64,000 bases of DNA from NCBI GenBank assembly GCA_030655075.1, contig JAURWE010000124.1, positions 79,362 through 143,361 of the forward strand. Direction: 5' to 3'. Below are positions 48,236-55,583 of the stretch, piece after piece. How positions within the stretch are numbered: position 1 is the stretch's first letter; every line of letters starts with the position of its first letter. This DNA is from Pararhizobium sp. Lineage in GTDB: Bacteria > Pseudomonadota > Alphaproteobacteria > Rhizobiales > Rhizobiaceae. The position numbers and the translations under genes are program-made. The notes under the pieces are model-generated. The model did no database searches. It was not told the DNA's origin and was given only the letters and a program-made list of their open reading frames with translations.

Positions 48236-50532
48236 CGGGCGCCGAACCGCCGATGCGCATCCTCTTCGTCTTTGCCTGGCTGGTGGTGGGTGGCGAGGAA
48301 ACCGAGGTGCGCCTCCTTGCCCGTAATCTCGACAGGACCCGATACCGGATCGACGTTGTTGCCTGTTTTCGCAAGGACAACATGCCGGAGCAGACGCACG
48401 ACCAACTGGCGGCCCTGGGCGTCGATGTCGACATCACACCCTACGATCTGTCGTTCGAGGACACGGTCGCCTACCTGGCGAGCAAAGTCACCGGCTACGA
48501 CATCATCGTCTCCTGTCAGAATGTCGCCGACATCTATCCGGCGCTGGAGCGCATCCACCTTCGCCCGCCGCTGATCGAACATGGCGGGCTCGTCTCCGAA
48601 GCGCTGGCCGGCCCGAAACATTTCACCAGTCGGTATGTCGGCGTCTGCCGGTCGATCCGCGATGCGGCCGCCTCCGTCATGCCCGGGCGTGATCACCACG
48701 CAATTGAAATCCCATCGATGGTCGATCTTTCCGAGTTTGATCCAACCCGGCGCAGTGCCATGCGCGCGGCTTTGGGCGTTGCCGATGGCAGCGTTCTTGT
48801 CGGCTGGGTCGGCCGGCTCGATCCGAAAAAGAACGTCGAGGATTTCATCGAGGCAGCGGCCCTTGTCTATCAGAGGAATGCTGCTGCACGCTTCGTCATC
48901 GTCGGCGGGCCGGATGCCTTCATGCCGGATTATGCCCGTCAGCTTCAGGCCCTTAGTGCGCAGCGCGGATTGAACGGCGTGCTGACCTTTCTCGGCGACC
49001 GGCAGGATATTCCGGCCCTGCTGTCGGCCATGGATATTTTCGTTTGGCTGTCGCGTGGCGAAGGCATGCCGCATGTGATCAGCGAGGCCGGCGCTGCCGG
49101 CCTGCCCGTCATCGCCACGCCCGACAATGGCGCCCGGCAGCAGATCGAGGCCGGCGTTTCCGGCCTGTTCGTGCCCTACAACGACCCGGCGTCAGTGGCC
49201 CTGGCGATCGAGCAGCTGGTGGGCACGCCTGGTCTGCGGGATCGGCTGGGACAAGCGCTGCGCCGCAAGGTGGAGACCGAGTACAGCGTGGCCGCAGTGC
49301 TCGCGCGATGGCAGCAGCTGTTCGACGAGGTTGCGGACGAACGGCAGACGGCCGGGCCGACCGGCATCTTCCAGTCCTTTCTCCAGGGCGGCTTCGAATG
49401 CTCAACGCACCGGCTGCGGCCGCGCGACGGATACCCGGATGGGAAGCGGCTCGACGTGATTGCCTCGACCGGGCATGACGCCCACGCCGCGCAGGACTAT
49501 GCCCAGCTTTCAGGCCATGGCATACGCACCGTGCGGGACGGTCTGCGCTGGCACCTGATCGAAACGTCGCCGGGCCGCTACGATTGGTCGAGCTTCCTGC
49601 CGATGCTGAAGGCCGCCCGGCAGATGCGCACGCAGGTCATCTGGGATCTGCTGCACTATGGCTGGCCGGATGATCTGGACATCTGGTCGCCGGCCTTCGT
49701 GACGCGATTTGCACGGTTTGCCCGGGCCACAGCCGAAATCGTCCGGGATACAAGCGATGAGGTCCCGTTCTATGCGCCGGTCAACGAAATTTCGTTCTTC
49801 TCCTGGGGCGGTGGTGATGCCGCCTATCTCAATCCCTTTGCCCGGGGTCGCGGCTTCGAGCTGAAGGTGCAGCTGGCGCGCGCCTCGATCGCGGCGATGG
49901 ATGCCGTTCTCGCTGTCGATCCGCGCGCCCGCTTCGTCCATTGCGACCCGGTGATCAACGTCATCACCGATCCATCCCGGCCCTGGGAGCGCCGCACGGC
50001 GGAAGGCCATCGCCAGTCGCAATATCAGGGGTGGGATCTGCTGGCCGGCAGGCTCTGGCCGCAGATCGGCGGACAGGAGCGCTATCTTGATATCGTCGGC
50101 GTCAACTACTACCACAACAACCAGTGGATCCACGGCGGTCCGCCGATCGACTTCGATCATCCGCTCTATAAGCCGTTCCGCACGATCCTCGCGGAAACCT
50201 ATGGCCGCTACGGAAAACCGATCTTCATCGCGGAAACGGGGATCGAAGCCGAACGTCGGCCCAGCTGGATCCGCTATGTCGCCTCTGAAGTTCATGCTGC
50301 GATGAAAGCGGGCGTGCCGGTTGAAGGCATCTGTCTCTACCCGATCGTCAACCATCCCGGCTGGGACGATGACCGGCCCTGTGAAAACGCTCTGTTGTCA
50401 GCCCATGTGACGAGAAATGGCCGCCAGGTCTATGCGCCTCTGGCTGAGGCGTTGCAGGATGTCCTACGGGCAGAGACCGGCACGGCGAACGGCCGGGCGG
50501 CGCGACCGCCGATCTTCCATGAAAATCGATAG
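48232..50532 (+). CDS. Chimeric GT4 glycosyltransferase-glycoside hydrolase (GH1-like)
   Basis: ATG 48232 overlaps the previous stop (ATGA), so the longer frame from 48058 is rejected. Residues about 1-395 are a GT4 glycosyltransferase (VGWVGRLDPKKNVEDFIEAA; WLSRGEGMPHVISEAGAAGL). The rest is a clan-A TIM-barrel hydrolase resembling family 1: GIRTVRDGLRWHLIETSPGR, acid/base Glu in YAPVNEISFFSW, VGVNYYHNNQW and a nucleophile-like Glu in IFIAETG. A transferase and a hydrolase in one chain could build and trim the same glycan. No signal peptide is seen, so the hydrolase would act in the cytoplasm. It is the last member of the coupled trio. Confidence 0.85.
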   Translation: MTGAEPPMRILFVFAWLVVGGEETEVRLLARNLDRTRYRIDVVACFRKDNMPEQTHDQLAALGVDVDITPYDLSFEDTVAYLASKVTGYDIIVSCQNVADIYPALERIHLRPPLIEHGGLVSEALAGPKHFTSRYVGVCRSIRDAAASVMPGRDHHAIEIPSMVDLSEFDPTRRSAMRAALGVADGSVLVGWVGRLDPKKNVEDFIEAAALVYQRNAAARFVIVGGPDAFMPDYARQLQALSAQRGLNGVLTFLGDRQDIPALLSAMDIFVWLSRGEGMPHVISEAGAAGLPVIATPDNGARQQIEAGVSGLFVPYNDPASVALAIEQLVGTPGLRDRLGQALRRKVETEYSVAAVLARWQQLFDEVADERQTAGPTGIFQSFLQGGFECSTHRLRPRDGYPDGKRLDVIASTGHDAHAAQDYAQLSGHGIRTVRDGLRWHLIETSPGRYDWSSFLPMLKAARQMRTQVIWDLLHYGWPDDLDIWSPAFVTRFARFARATAEIVRDTSDEVPFYAPVNEISFFSWGGGDAAYLNPFARGRGFELKVQLARASIAAMDAVLAVDPRARFVHCDPVINVITDPSRPWERRTAEGHRQSQYQGWDLLAGRLWPQIGGQERYLDIVGVNYYHNNQWIHGGPPIDFDHPLYKPFRTILAETYGRYGKPIFIAETGIEAERRPSWIRYVASEVHAAMKAGVPVEGICLYPIVNHPGWDDDRPCENALLSAHVTRNGRQVYAPLAEALQDVLRAETGTANGRAARPPIFHENR

Positions 50533-50589
50533 GCCCATGCAACAAACAAGGATTCCGGCGGTTGCTGTCGAGAACCGGAGGATCCCAGA

Positions 50590-50685
50590 ATGATACACAG
50601 ACAACGGTCCATCCGTCAGATCCACGAGAAGCACACAGCAGCGCTTGGCGCCCGTGGTCAACCCACGGCCCGCCGGCACTGCTAG
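50590..50685 (+). CDS. Possible leader peptide upstream of galE (31 aa)
   Basis: A short frame (MIHRQRSIRQIHEKHTAALG..) has GGAGG 7-8 nt before its ATG and ends 94 bp before galE. Its 3' part overlaps a hairpin CCGTGG-TCAAC-CCACGG at 50652-50668. It could be a regulatory leader or chance. No other gene fits in the 247-bp gap. Confidence 0.25.
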   Translation: MIHRQRSIRQIHEKHTAALGARGQPTARRHC

Positions 50686-50779
50686 ACCAGCAAGTTCCAA
50701 CACCATCGCAAGCCGAGACGCCAGTCCGCCCACACCGGGCGATGGCTTGGTACGTCCACTGACAAGGAAATGACACCGC

Positions 50780-51844
50780 ATGTCGAAACAGACAATTCTG
50801 GTTGTGGGTGGAGCGGGCTACATTGGATCGCACACCTGCCGCATTCTGGCGGACAGGGGGTTTCAACCGGTCGTGTTCGACAATCTGATCAACGGGCATA
50901 GCGAGTTCGTCCGCTGGGGGCCGCTGGAGGAAGGCGACATCCGCGATCGCGCCAGAATTCAGGCTGTCCTATCCAAACACGAGCCGGCCGCCGTCATCCA
51001 TTTCGCCGGTCTGATCGAGGTGGGTGATTCCACAAAGCGGCCAGAACAGTTCTACGACATCAATGTCGCCGGTTCGCTGACGCTTCTCTCGGCAATGCTG
51101 GACGCGGGCATCGACAAGTTCGTGTTTTCCTCCACCTGCGCAACCTATGGCATTCCGGTGGCGACACCGATCGTCGAAACCCATGCACAAGCGCCGATCA
51201 GTCCCTATGGCCGCACCAAATGGGTGGTCGAACAGGCGCTGAAGGACTTTGCCACCTTTCGCGGCCTGCGCTCGGTGGTGCTACGCTATTTTAATGCTGC
51301 CGGTGCCGACTTCGAAAATGGTATCGGCGAATGGCACACACCCGAAACCCACATCGTTCCTCTTGCCATAGATGCGGCGCTTGGCCGGCGAAAAGGCTTC
51401 CAGATCTTCGGCACAGACTATGACACCCGCGACGGCAGCTGTGTGCGCGACTACGTCCATGTTCTCGATCTCGCCGATGCGCACGTCCGGGCTGTCGAAT
51501 ATCTCCTTGGTGGCGGCGAGGCGATCGACGTCAATCTCGGCACAGGAACCGGCACGACGGTCAAAGAACTCCTTTCTCTTGTCTCGGCGATTTCCGGACG
51601 GACGTTTCCGGTGATCTATTCCGGTCGCCGGGAGGGCGATTCCACCGCGCTGGTCGCCAACAACGACAAGGCGCGGCGGCTGCTCGGCTGGCGCCCGAGG
51701 GCCGGCATCGACCAGATCATCGGCTCGGCATGGACATGGCACTCAAGCAGGAATGCTGGAGTTGAGATTGTTGGGAACGGCCTGGATGTGTTGAGTCATT
51801 GTCCGGCACGGTCTAGTGAAGACACAATGATTCGGGAGGCTTAA
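50780..51844 (+). CDS. galE: UDP-glucose 4-epimerase
   Basis: The 354-residue protein is a classic extended short-chain dehydrogenase. It has the NAD site GGAGYIGSHTCRILAD (10-25), HFAGLIEVGDS, SSTCATYG, the catalytic Tyr143-x3-Lys147 (YGRTK), RYFNAAGAD and a GDS..VA region near the end. It interconverts UDP-glucose and UDP-galactose. The position just after the mutase-containing operon makes it the likely source of UDP-Galp for UDP-Galf formation. The last ~25 residues extend beyond the usual end and are not conserved-looking. Confidence 0.93.
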   Translation: MSKQTILVVGGAGYIGSHTCRILADRGFQPVVFDNLINGHSEFVRWGPLEEGDIRDRARIQAVLSKHEPAAVIHFAGLIEVGDSTKRPEQFYDINVAGSLTLLSAMLDAGIDKFVFSSTCATYGIPVATPIVETHAQAPISPYGRTKWVVEQALKDFATFRGLRSVVLRYFNAAGADFENGIGEWHTPETHIVPLAIDAALGRRKGFQIFGTDYDTRDGSCVRDYVHVLDLADAHVRAVEYLLGGGEAIDVNLGTGTGTTVKELLSLVSAISGRTFPVIYSGRREGDSTALVANNDKARRLLGWRPRAGIDQIIGSAWTWHSSRNAGVEIVGNGLDVLSHCPARSSEDTMIREA

Positions 51845-51846
51845 GC

Positions 51847-52827
51847 TTGGCTGCAGACCTCAAGAGGATGCTCGACGATGTCGTCGGGCGCGTGCGCAGG
51901 GCGGCGCCTGACGTTTACGACGAGGCCGTCGAGGAGGCTGCGGCCAGCGGCAAACCGGCACCACGCAGAAGCGACTTCGACAAGTTTGGCATCGCCGTCT
52001 TTCTGCGCAATGGTGACCTGTCGTTTTCCGGCAACGCCAGTGTGGGATTTCCGGTTCAGTCGATCTCGAAGGTCTTTGCGCTCGAGCTTGCGCTGGAAGC
52101 CCTGGGCGAAGCTCTCTGGAAGCGTGTCGGACGCGATCCGTCGGGGGATCCGTTTAACTCCATCATCGATTTGGAGCGGGCCAAGGGTGTGCCGCGCAAC
52201 CCGTTTATCAATGCCGGCGCCCTGGTCATCTGCGATATTCTCGTCGGACTTGGCGGACGTGCAGGCCCGAACCATCAGGTCGTCGATCTTGTGCGGCGGC
52301 TTCTGGACGGTGAAACGCCGTCCCTTAACCCAGATATCATGGCGAGCGATCGCACTGGTGGTGATTTGAACCGGTCCATGATGTTCATGTCCCGTCACCA
52401 CGGCAATCTCACGCATCCGGTGGAAAAGGTTATGGATGCCTACATCCACCAATGCGCCATCACCCTGGACTGCCGCAGCCTGGCGAAAGCTGGCCGTTTC
52501 CTTTTGCTCGACGCCCCTGAGGATGAAGACAGCGTCACGATAGCGGCAGCGCGACGGGCAAGGCGAGTCCTGTCGATCATGATGCTGTGCGGGCAATATG
52601 ACGGATCGGGAGACTTTGCCTATCGTGTCGGCCTTCCTGCAAAATCGGGCGTCGGCGGAGGTATCCTGGCAATCGCGCCGCATCGTGCCTCCATCGCCGT
52701 GTGGTCACCCGCACTCGATCCCAAGGGCAACAGTTGGCTTGGAACTCTTGGGCTGGAATTGCTGGCCTCCGAAACAGACTGGTCGGTTTTTGGTGCTGCC
52801 CGGCGGCCACTGTCCAAAAAGTCCTAA
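51847..52827 (+). CDS. glsA: Glutaminase (serine-type, GlsA family)
   Basis: The 326-residue protein starts at TTG 51847, two bases after the galE stop, with GGGAGG 7 nt upstream. Family motifs are QSISKVFALELALE (Ser72 and Lys75 of the SxxK pair), KGVPRNPFINAGALV, MYMSR-like MFMSRHHGN, LDCRSLAKAGRFL, and GLPAKSGVGGGILAI. It hydrolyses glutamine to glutamate and ammonia. It is probably cotranscribed with galE, though the functional link is unclear. It may serve nitrogen release or acid resistance. A RIME-like repeat begins at its stop codon. Confidence 0.92.
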   Translation: MAADLKRMLDDVVGRVRRAAPDVYDEAVEEAAASGKPAPRRSDFDKFGIAVFLRNGDLSFSGNASVGFPVQSISKVFALELALEALGEALWKRVGRDPSGDPFNSIIDLERAKGVPRNPFINAGALVICDILVGLGGRAGPNHQVVDLVRRLLDGETPSLNPDIMASDRTGGDLNRSMMFMSRHHGNLTHPVEKVMDAYIHQCAITLDCRSLAKAGRFLLLDAPEDEDSVTIAAARRARRVLSIMMLCGQYDGSGDFAYRVGLPAKSGVGGGILAIAPHRASIAVWSPALDPKGNSWLGTLGLELLASETDWSVFGAARRPLSKKS

Positions 52828-52930
52828 TGCATGTCTCCCAAAAGTGTGCGCGGTTTTGGGCTAAAGATATGCATAAAAACAAAGATCTAAAGCGCATTGC
52901 GTGAATCCGTTTTCACGCAATGCGCTTTAG
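52826..52930 (+). repeat. RIME-like palindromic intergenic repeat, copy A
   Basis: About 105 bp with two nested palindromes: ATGCATGTC..CCCAAAA / TTTTGGG..ATGCAT, then CTAAAGCGCATTGCGTGAA / TTTCACGCAATGCGCTTTAG. It matches what I recall of the Rhizobium-specific intergenic mosaic element (RIME1, about 108 bp). An inverted copy lies at 60170-60275 with 6 differences over the aligned length. Confidence 0.8.
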
Positions 52931-53164
52931 CACTTCCTTTGTTCGGCGGTTGCCTATTCTCGATTGTGCAACGGATCCTGAGAACGTGTGCCGGCGGCAC
53001 CGGCATCGATGGTGAGCGCTAAAGGTTTTCGGACGAACATTGTCGATCTTTGTCTCAAGATCGTGGACCGCAACCGGCAGGGATGCATCCTGGACACCTC
53101 ACCCCTGATGAGTGCCCCCAGGTCTGGCCGGTGGTTCATTGAACATCTGACGCGCTGGAAGTGC
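52931..53164. other. Non-coding or remnant DNA after the repeat
   Basis: No well-supported gene. A plus-strand frame from ATG 53009 to 53182 (57 codons; MVSAKGFRTNIVDLCLKIVD..) lacks a ribosome site and overlaps the next gene on the other strand. It could be a small-protein remnant. Together with the repeat this makes a 337-bp stretch without a secure gene. Confidence 0.35.
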
Positions 53165-53332
53165 CTAGAGGCCGGCACCTAAAAACGATCGATACAAATT
53201 TGTCCCCTCGGGCGATGCAGCAAGAAGCAGGGCAACGAGAACGCTGATAGCAGACACCGTCAACAGGCACACCGATGCAAGTCTGATCAAACGCATTTTC
53301 CGTGCGCTGCTTTCATCCCACTCGTACGTCAT
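53165..53332 (-). CDS. Small single-pass membrane protein (55 aa)
   Basis: ATG 53332, preceded by GAAGGACGACG, gives MTYEWDESSARKMRLIRLAS followed by a hydrophobic helix (about 17-41) and a short tail. The longer frame reaching 53434 lacks a good start. A small inner-membrane protein of unknown function; similar short membrane proteins are common in rhizobia. Confidence 0.55.
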   Translation of the reverse strand: MTYEWDESSARKMRLIRLASVCLLTVSAISVLVALLLAASPEGTNLYRSFLGAGL

Positions 53333-53497
53333 AACGTCGTCCTTCGAGCGGCAATGACCATTCCGCAGAGACGTCGAGTCGGGAAAATAGCCGCCGCACA
53401 ACGTTCCGCCAACGATTGGCATTGCGGTCACCATGACCTTCCGTCGCTGACGGATGTCTCAAGTCGACGCGTTTAGACCCTCCGTTCCCAAGGCAGA

Positions 53498-54106
53498 TCA
53501 GCAAAACCCATTCAGTTTAAGGATCTTGTGGGCCTGGATCACTGCGCGGAGTTCGTCCTCGGCGTTGCGGTTCCCCTGGTTGACATCCGGGTGGTGCATC
53601 TTCAGGCTTTCCTTGTAGCGGCGCCTGATTTCCTCTGGAGTTGCGTCCGGCATGAGACCCAGTGTCTCGAACGCTTTGGCTTCGAGCACTTTGAGCTTGC
53701 GTTTCTGCAGATTGGCTTTCTGGGCTTGCTGCTGCGCTGCGGTTTTGCGGGCATTCAAGGCCTTGGCGGAGCCGGAACGGATCATCGAGGGCATTGGAAT
53801 TTCGGTCGGCTGGCTGACTCTCGTTCCCTGGGTCGGGAGGCTGCCCTCGGCCGCCTCCTTTTGATAGCGGGCGACATTGGCGTCCGATGGAGCCGTGGTG
53901 TAGCTGTAGCCCTTGTTGTAGTCTTTGACGTGTTCAATGCAGAACAACAAATAGAGGCCTTCGGCGCCCGGTCCCGCAGGTGCGCGATGCGTGCCGGCCT
54001 TCTTGCACCCATCCCATTGGCATGCCGGCCCCGTGGGGTCGCTGGCGGGAGCGGATTTGTTGCGGGCGGATCGAAGGCCCACGAATATTTTCGAATCAAG
54101 CGTCAT
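53498..54106 (-). CDS. J-domain protein
   Basis: ATG 54106 gives a 202-residue protein. A Cys/His-bearing N-terminal part (ACQWDGCKKAGTHRAP; LLFCIEHVKDYNKGY), which may bind a metal, is followed by a Gln/Ala-rich helical linker and a C-terminal J domain: AFETLGLMPDATPEEIRRRY, LKMHHPDVNQGNR with the essential HPD, and AHKILKLNGFC. J domains stimulate Hsp70. This domain order is typical of a small alphaproteobacterial DnaJ-like family rather than true DnaJ. Confidence 0.8.
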   Translation of the reverse strand: MTLDSKIFVGLRSARNKSAPASDPTGPACQWDGCKKAGTHRAPAGPGAEGLYLLFCIEHVKDYNKGYSYTTAPSDANVARYQKEAAEGSLPTQGTRVSQPTEIPMPSMIRSGSAKALNARKTAAQQQAQKANLQKRKLKVLEAKAFETLGLMPDATPEEIRRRYKESLKMHHPDVNQGNRNAEDELRAVIQAHKILKLNGFC

Positions 54107-54551
54107 GTGTCTGTATGAATGCAGAGCGCCGTCACGGCAAGCTTTGCCGGTGCATTGAATGATGGTCGAGTTCAGTGGCGGTCTGCCGATCGCTGTCCGT
54201 TTCGGCCGGCACGTCAATCGAAATTATCAATCTTCCCGGACCTGGCCGTGGGTTTTAAACTTACCGAGGCCGTTCCAGCAAATATTTCCGCCCACAGTAA
54301 CCTCAAACCTGGCCACGAGGATTGGCCAATAACACCGGTATCTGAGCGATCATGTTTTGACTGTATTCAGATTGCGCGCCATCTTGCTGAGCCTCTTCTC
54401 TGAATTCGACACACGAACACTTCGTATGTCACTGTAGCGGCCGGTCGCCGGTGACGGCTGTCAAACTCCTTGGAACAAAACAGTTTTCGAGCCGTTATCA
54501 GTCGTCCCGCAGACTAACTACATATCCGTCTCTCCCGCGTCAGGTTCCTTG
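54107..54551. other. 445-bp gap before the oxidase operon
   Basis: No convincing gene is seen. A plus-strand 94-codon frame at 54119-54403 has unlikely composition and no ribosome site. The only clear signal is the perfect EcfG-type promoter near its right end. Confidence 0.5.
54472..54496 (+). promoter_or_regulatory. EcfG-type promoter for the oxidase operon (perfect match)
   Basis: GGAAC (54472-54476), 16 nt, then CGTT (54493-54496), 55 bp before the coxB ATG. It is in the correct orientation, in a 445-bp region with no other signal. Confidence 0.8.
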
Positions 54552-55583
54552 ATGCTCCAACGCACCGCCACTGCGCAAACGCACCCTGTTGAACCAAGAG
54601 CTGCCTGTCGCCGCCGGTTCTCGGTCGCATTGATCGCCGTCAGCCTGTCGTCCTGTTCGGGGCAGCAATCGGCGCTCGCGCCTGCTGGTGAGGAGGCAGA
54701 GGCGATCTTCGGCCTTCTTCTCGTCGCGGTCATCGGCGGATTGTTTATCTGGTGCGGCGTGATCGGGCTTCTGGTCTATGCCGGCCGCGCCAACCGCCGG
54801 GTCTGTTCAGACAGAACGGGCCAACGGCTGATCCTGTGGGGAGGCGCGCTCGGCCCGGCCATCATTCTCACCGTGCTTCTGGCTTATGCGCTCTGGCTGA
54901 TGCCCGGAACGCGTCCCTGGTTTCGCGGCGATGGCGGTGACACGGTCCGCATTGCCGTCAGGGGTGAACAATTCTGGTGGCGCATTGCTTATCTCGGTCC
55001 GGATGGAGACGAGCTGTTTCAGACGGCGAACGAAATCCGCATGCCGGTGGGCAAGCGGATCGAGTTCGCGCTGACGTCGACCGACGTCATCCATTCCTTC
55101 TGGATACCCTCACTGGCCGGCAAGATGGACATGATTCCCGGCCGAACGAATGTCCTGTCGATGACCGCGACCCGACCGGGGATTTACCGCGGACCCTGCG
55201 CGGAATTCTGCGGCACTTCGCACGCTCTCATGGCCTTTTCCGTCATCGCGGCCAGCCCGCCAGAGTTTGAAGACTGGCTGGCCGAACAGCGGCTCGACCG
55301 TCCCGTTGCCAACGCCGGCGCAGATCTTTTCAGAAAGCATGGCTGTTCCGCCTGTCATACTGTCCGGCAGATCGGTGCGCGCGGCACGCTTGGTCCGGAT
55401 CTGTCGAACCTTGGAGCACGGCAGACCGTCGGAGCCGGCATTTTGCCGAACACGAAGGATAATATCGCCCTCTTCATCCGGGACGCGGCCGTTGTAAAGC
55501 CCGGTGCCCGAATGCCGTCCTTCGCCATGTTGCCACCCGCCGACATCTCAGCCATCGCCGATTTCCTGAAAGGGCTGAAATGA
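54552..55583 (+). CDS. coxB: Cytochrome c oxidase subunit II with fused cytochrome c domain
   Basis: The 343-residue protein has a lipoprotein-like signal (lipobox LSSC, Cys35), two membrane helices (about 50-78 and 93-117) and a cupredoxin domain with Cu-A ligands His181 (DVIHSFW), Cys216, Glu218 and Cys220 (CAEFC), His224 and Met227. A C-terminal heme c site CSACH (265-269) marks the caa3-type arrangement. It accepts electrons from cytochrome c and passes them to subunit I. It overlaps the next gene by ATGA. Confidence 0.92.
   Translation: MLQRTATAQTHPVEPRAACRRRFSVALIAVSLSSCSGQQSALAPAGEEAEAIFGLLLVAVIGGLFIWCGVIGLLVYAGRANRRVCSDRTGQRLILWGGALGPAIILTVLLAYALWLMPGTRPWFRGDGGDTVRIAVRGEQFWWRIAYLGPDGDELFQTANEIRMPVGKRIEFALTSTDVIHSFWIPSLAGKMDMIPGRTNVLSMTATRPGIYRGPCAEFCGTSHALMAFSVIAASPPEFEDWLAEQRLDRPVANAGADLFRKHGCSACHTVRQIGARGTLGPDLSNLGARQTVGAGILPNTKDNIALFIRDAAVVKPGARMPSFAMLPPADISAIADFLKGLK

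Noticed and set aside
54119..54403. 94-codon plus-strand frame before the oxidase operon
   Set aside because: No ribosome site, unlikely composition and no recognisable pattern.
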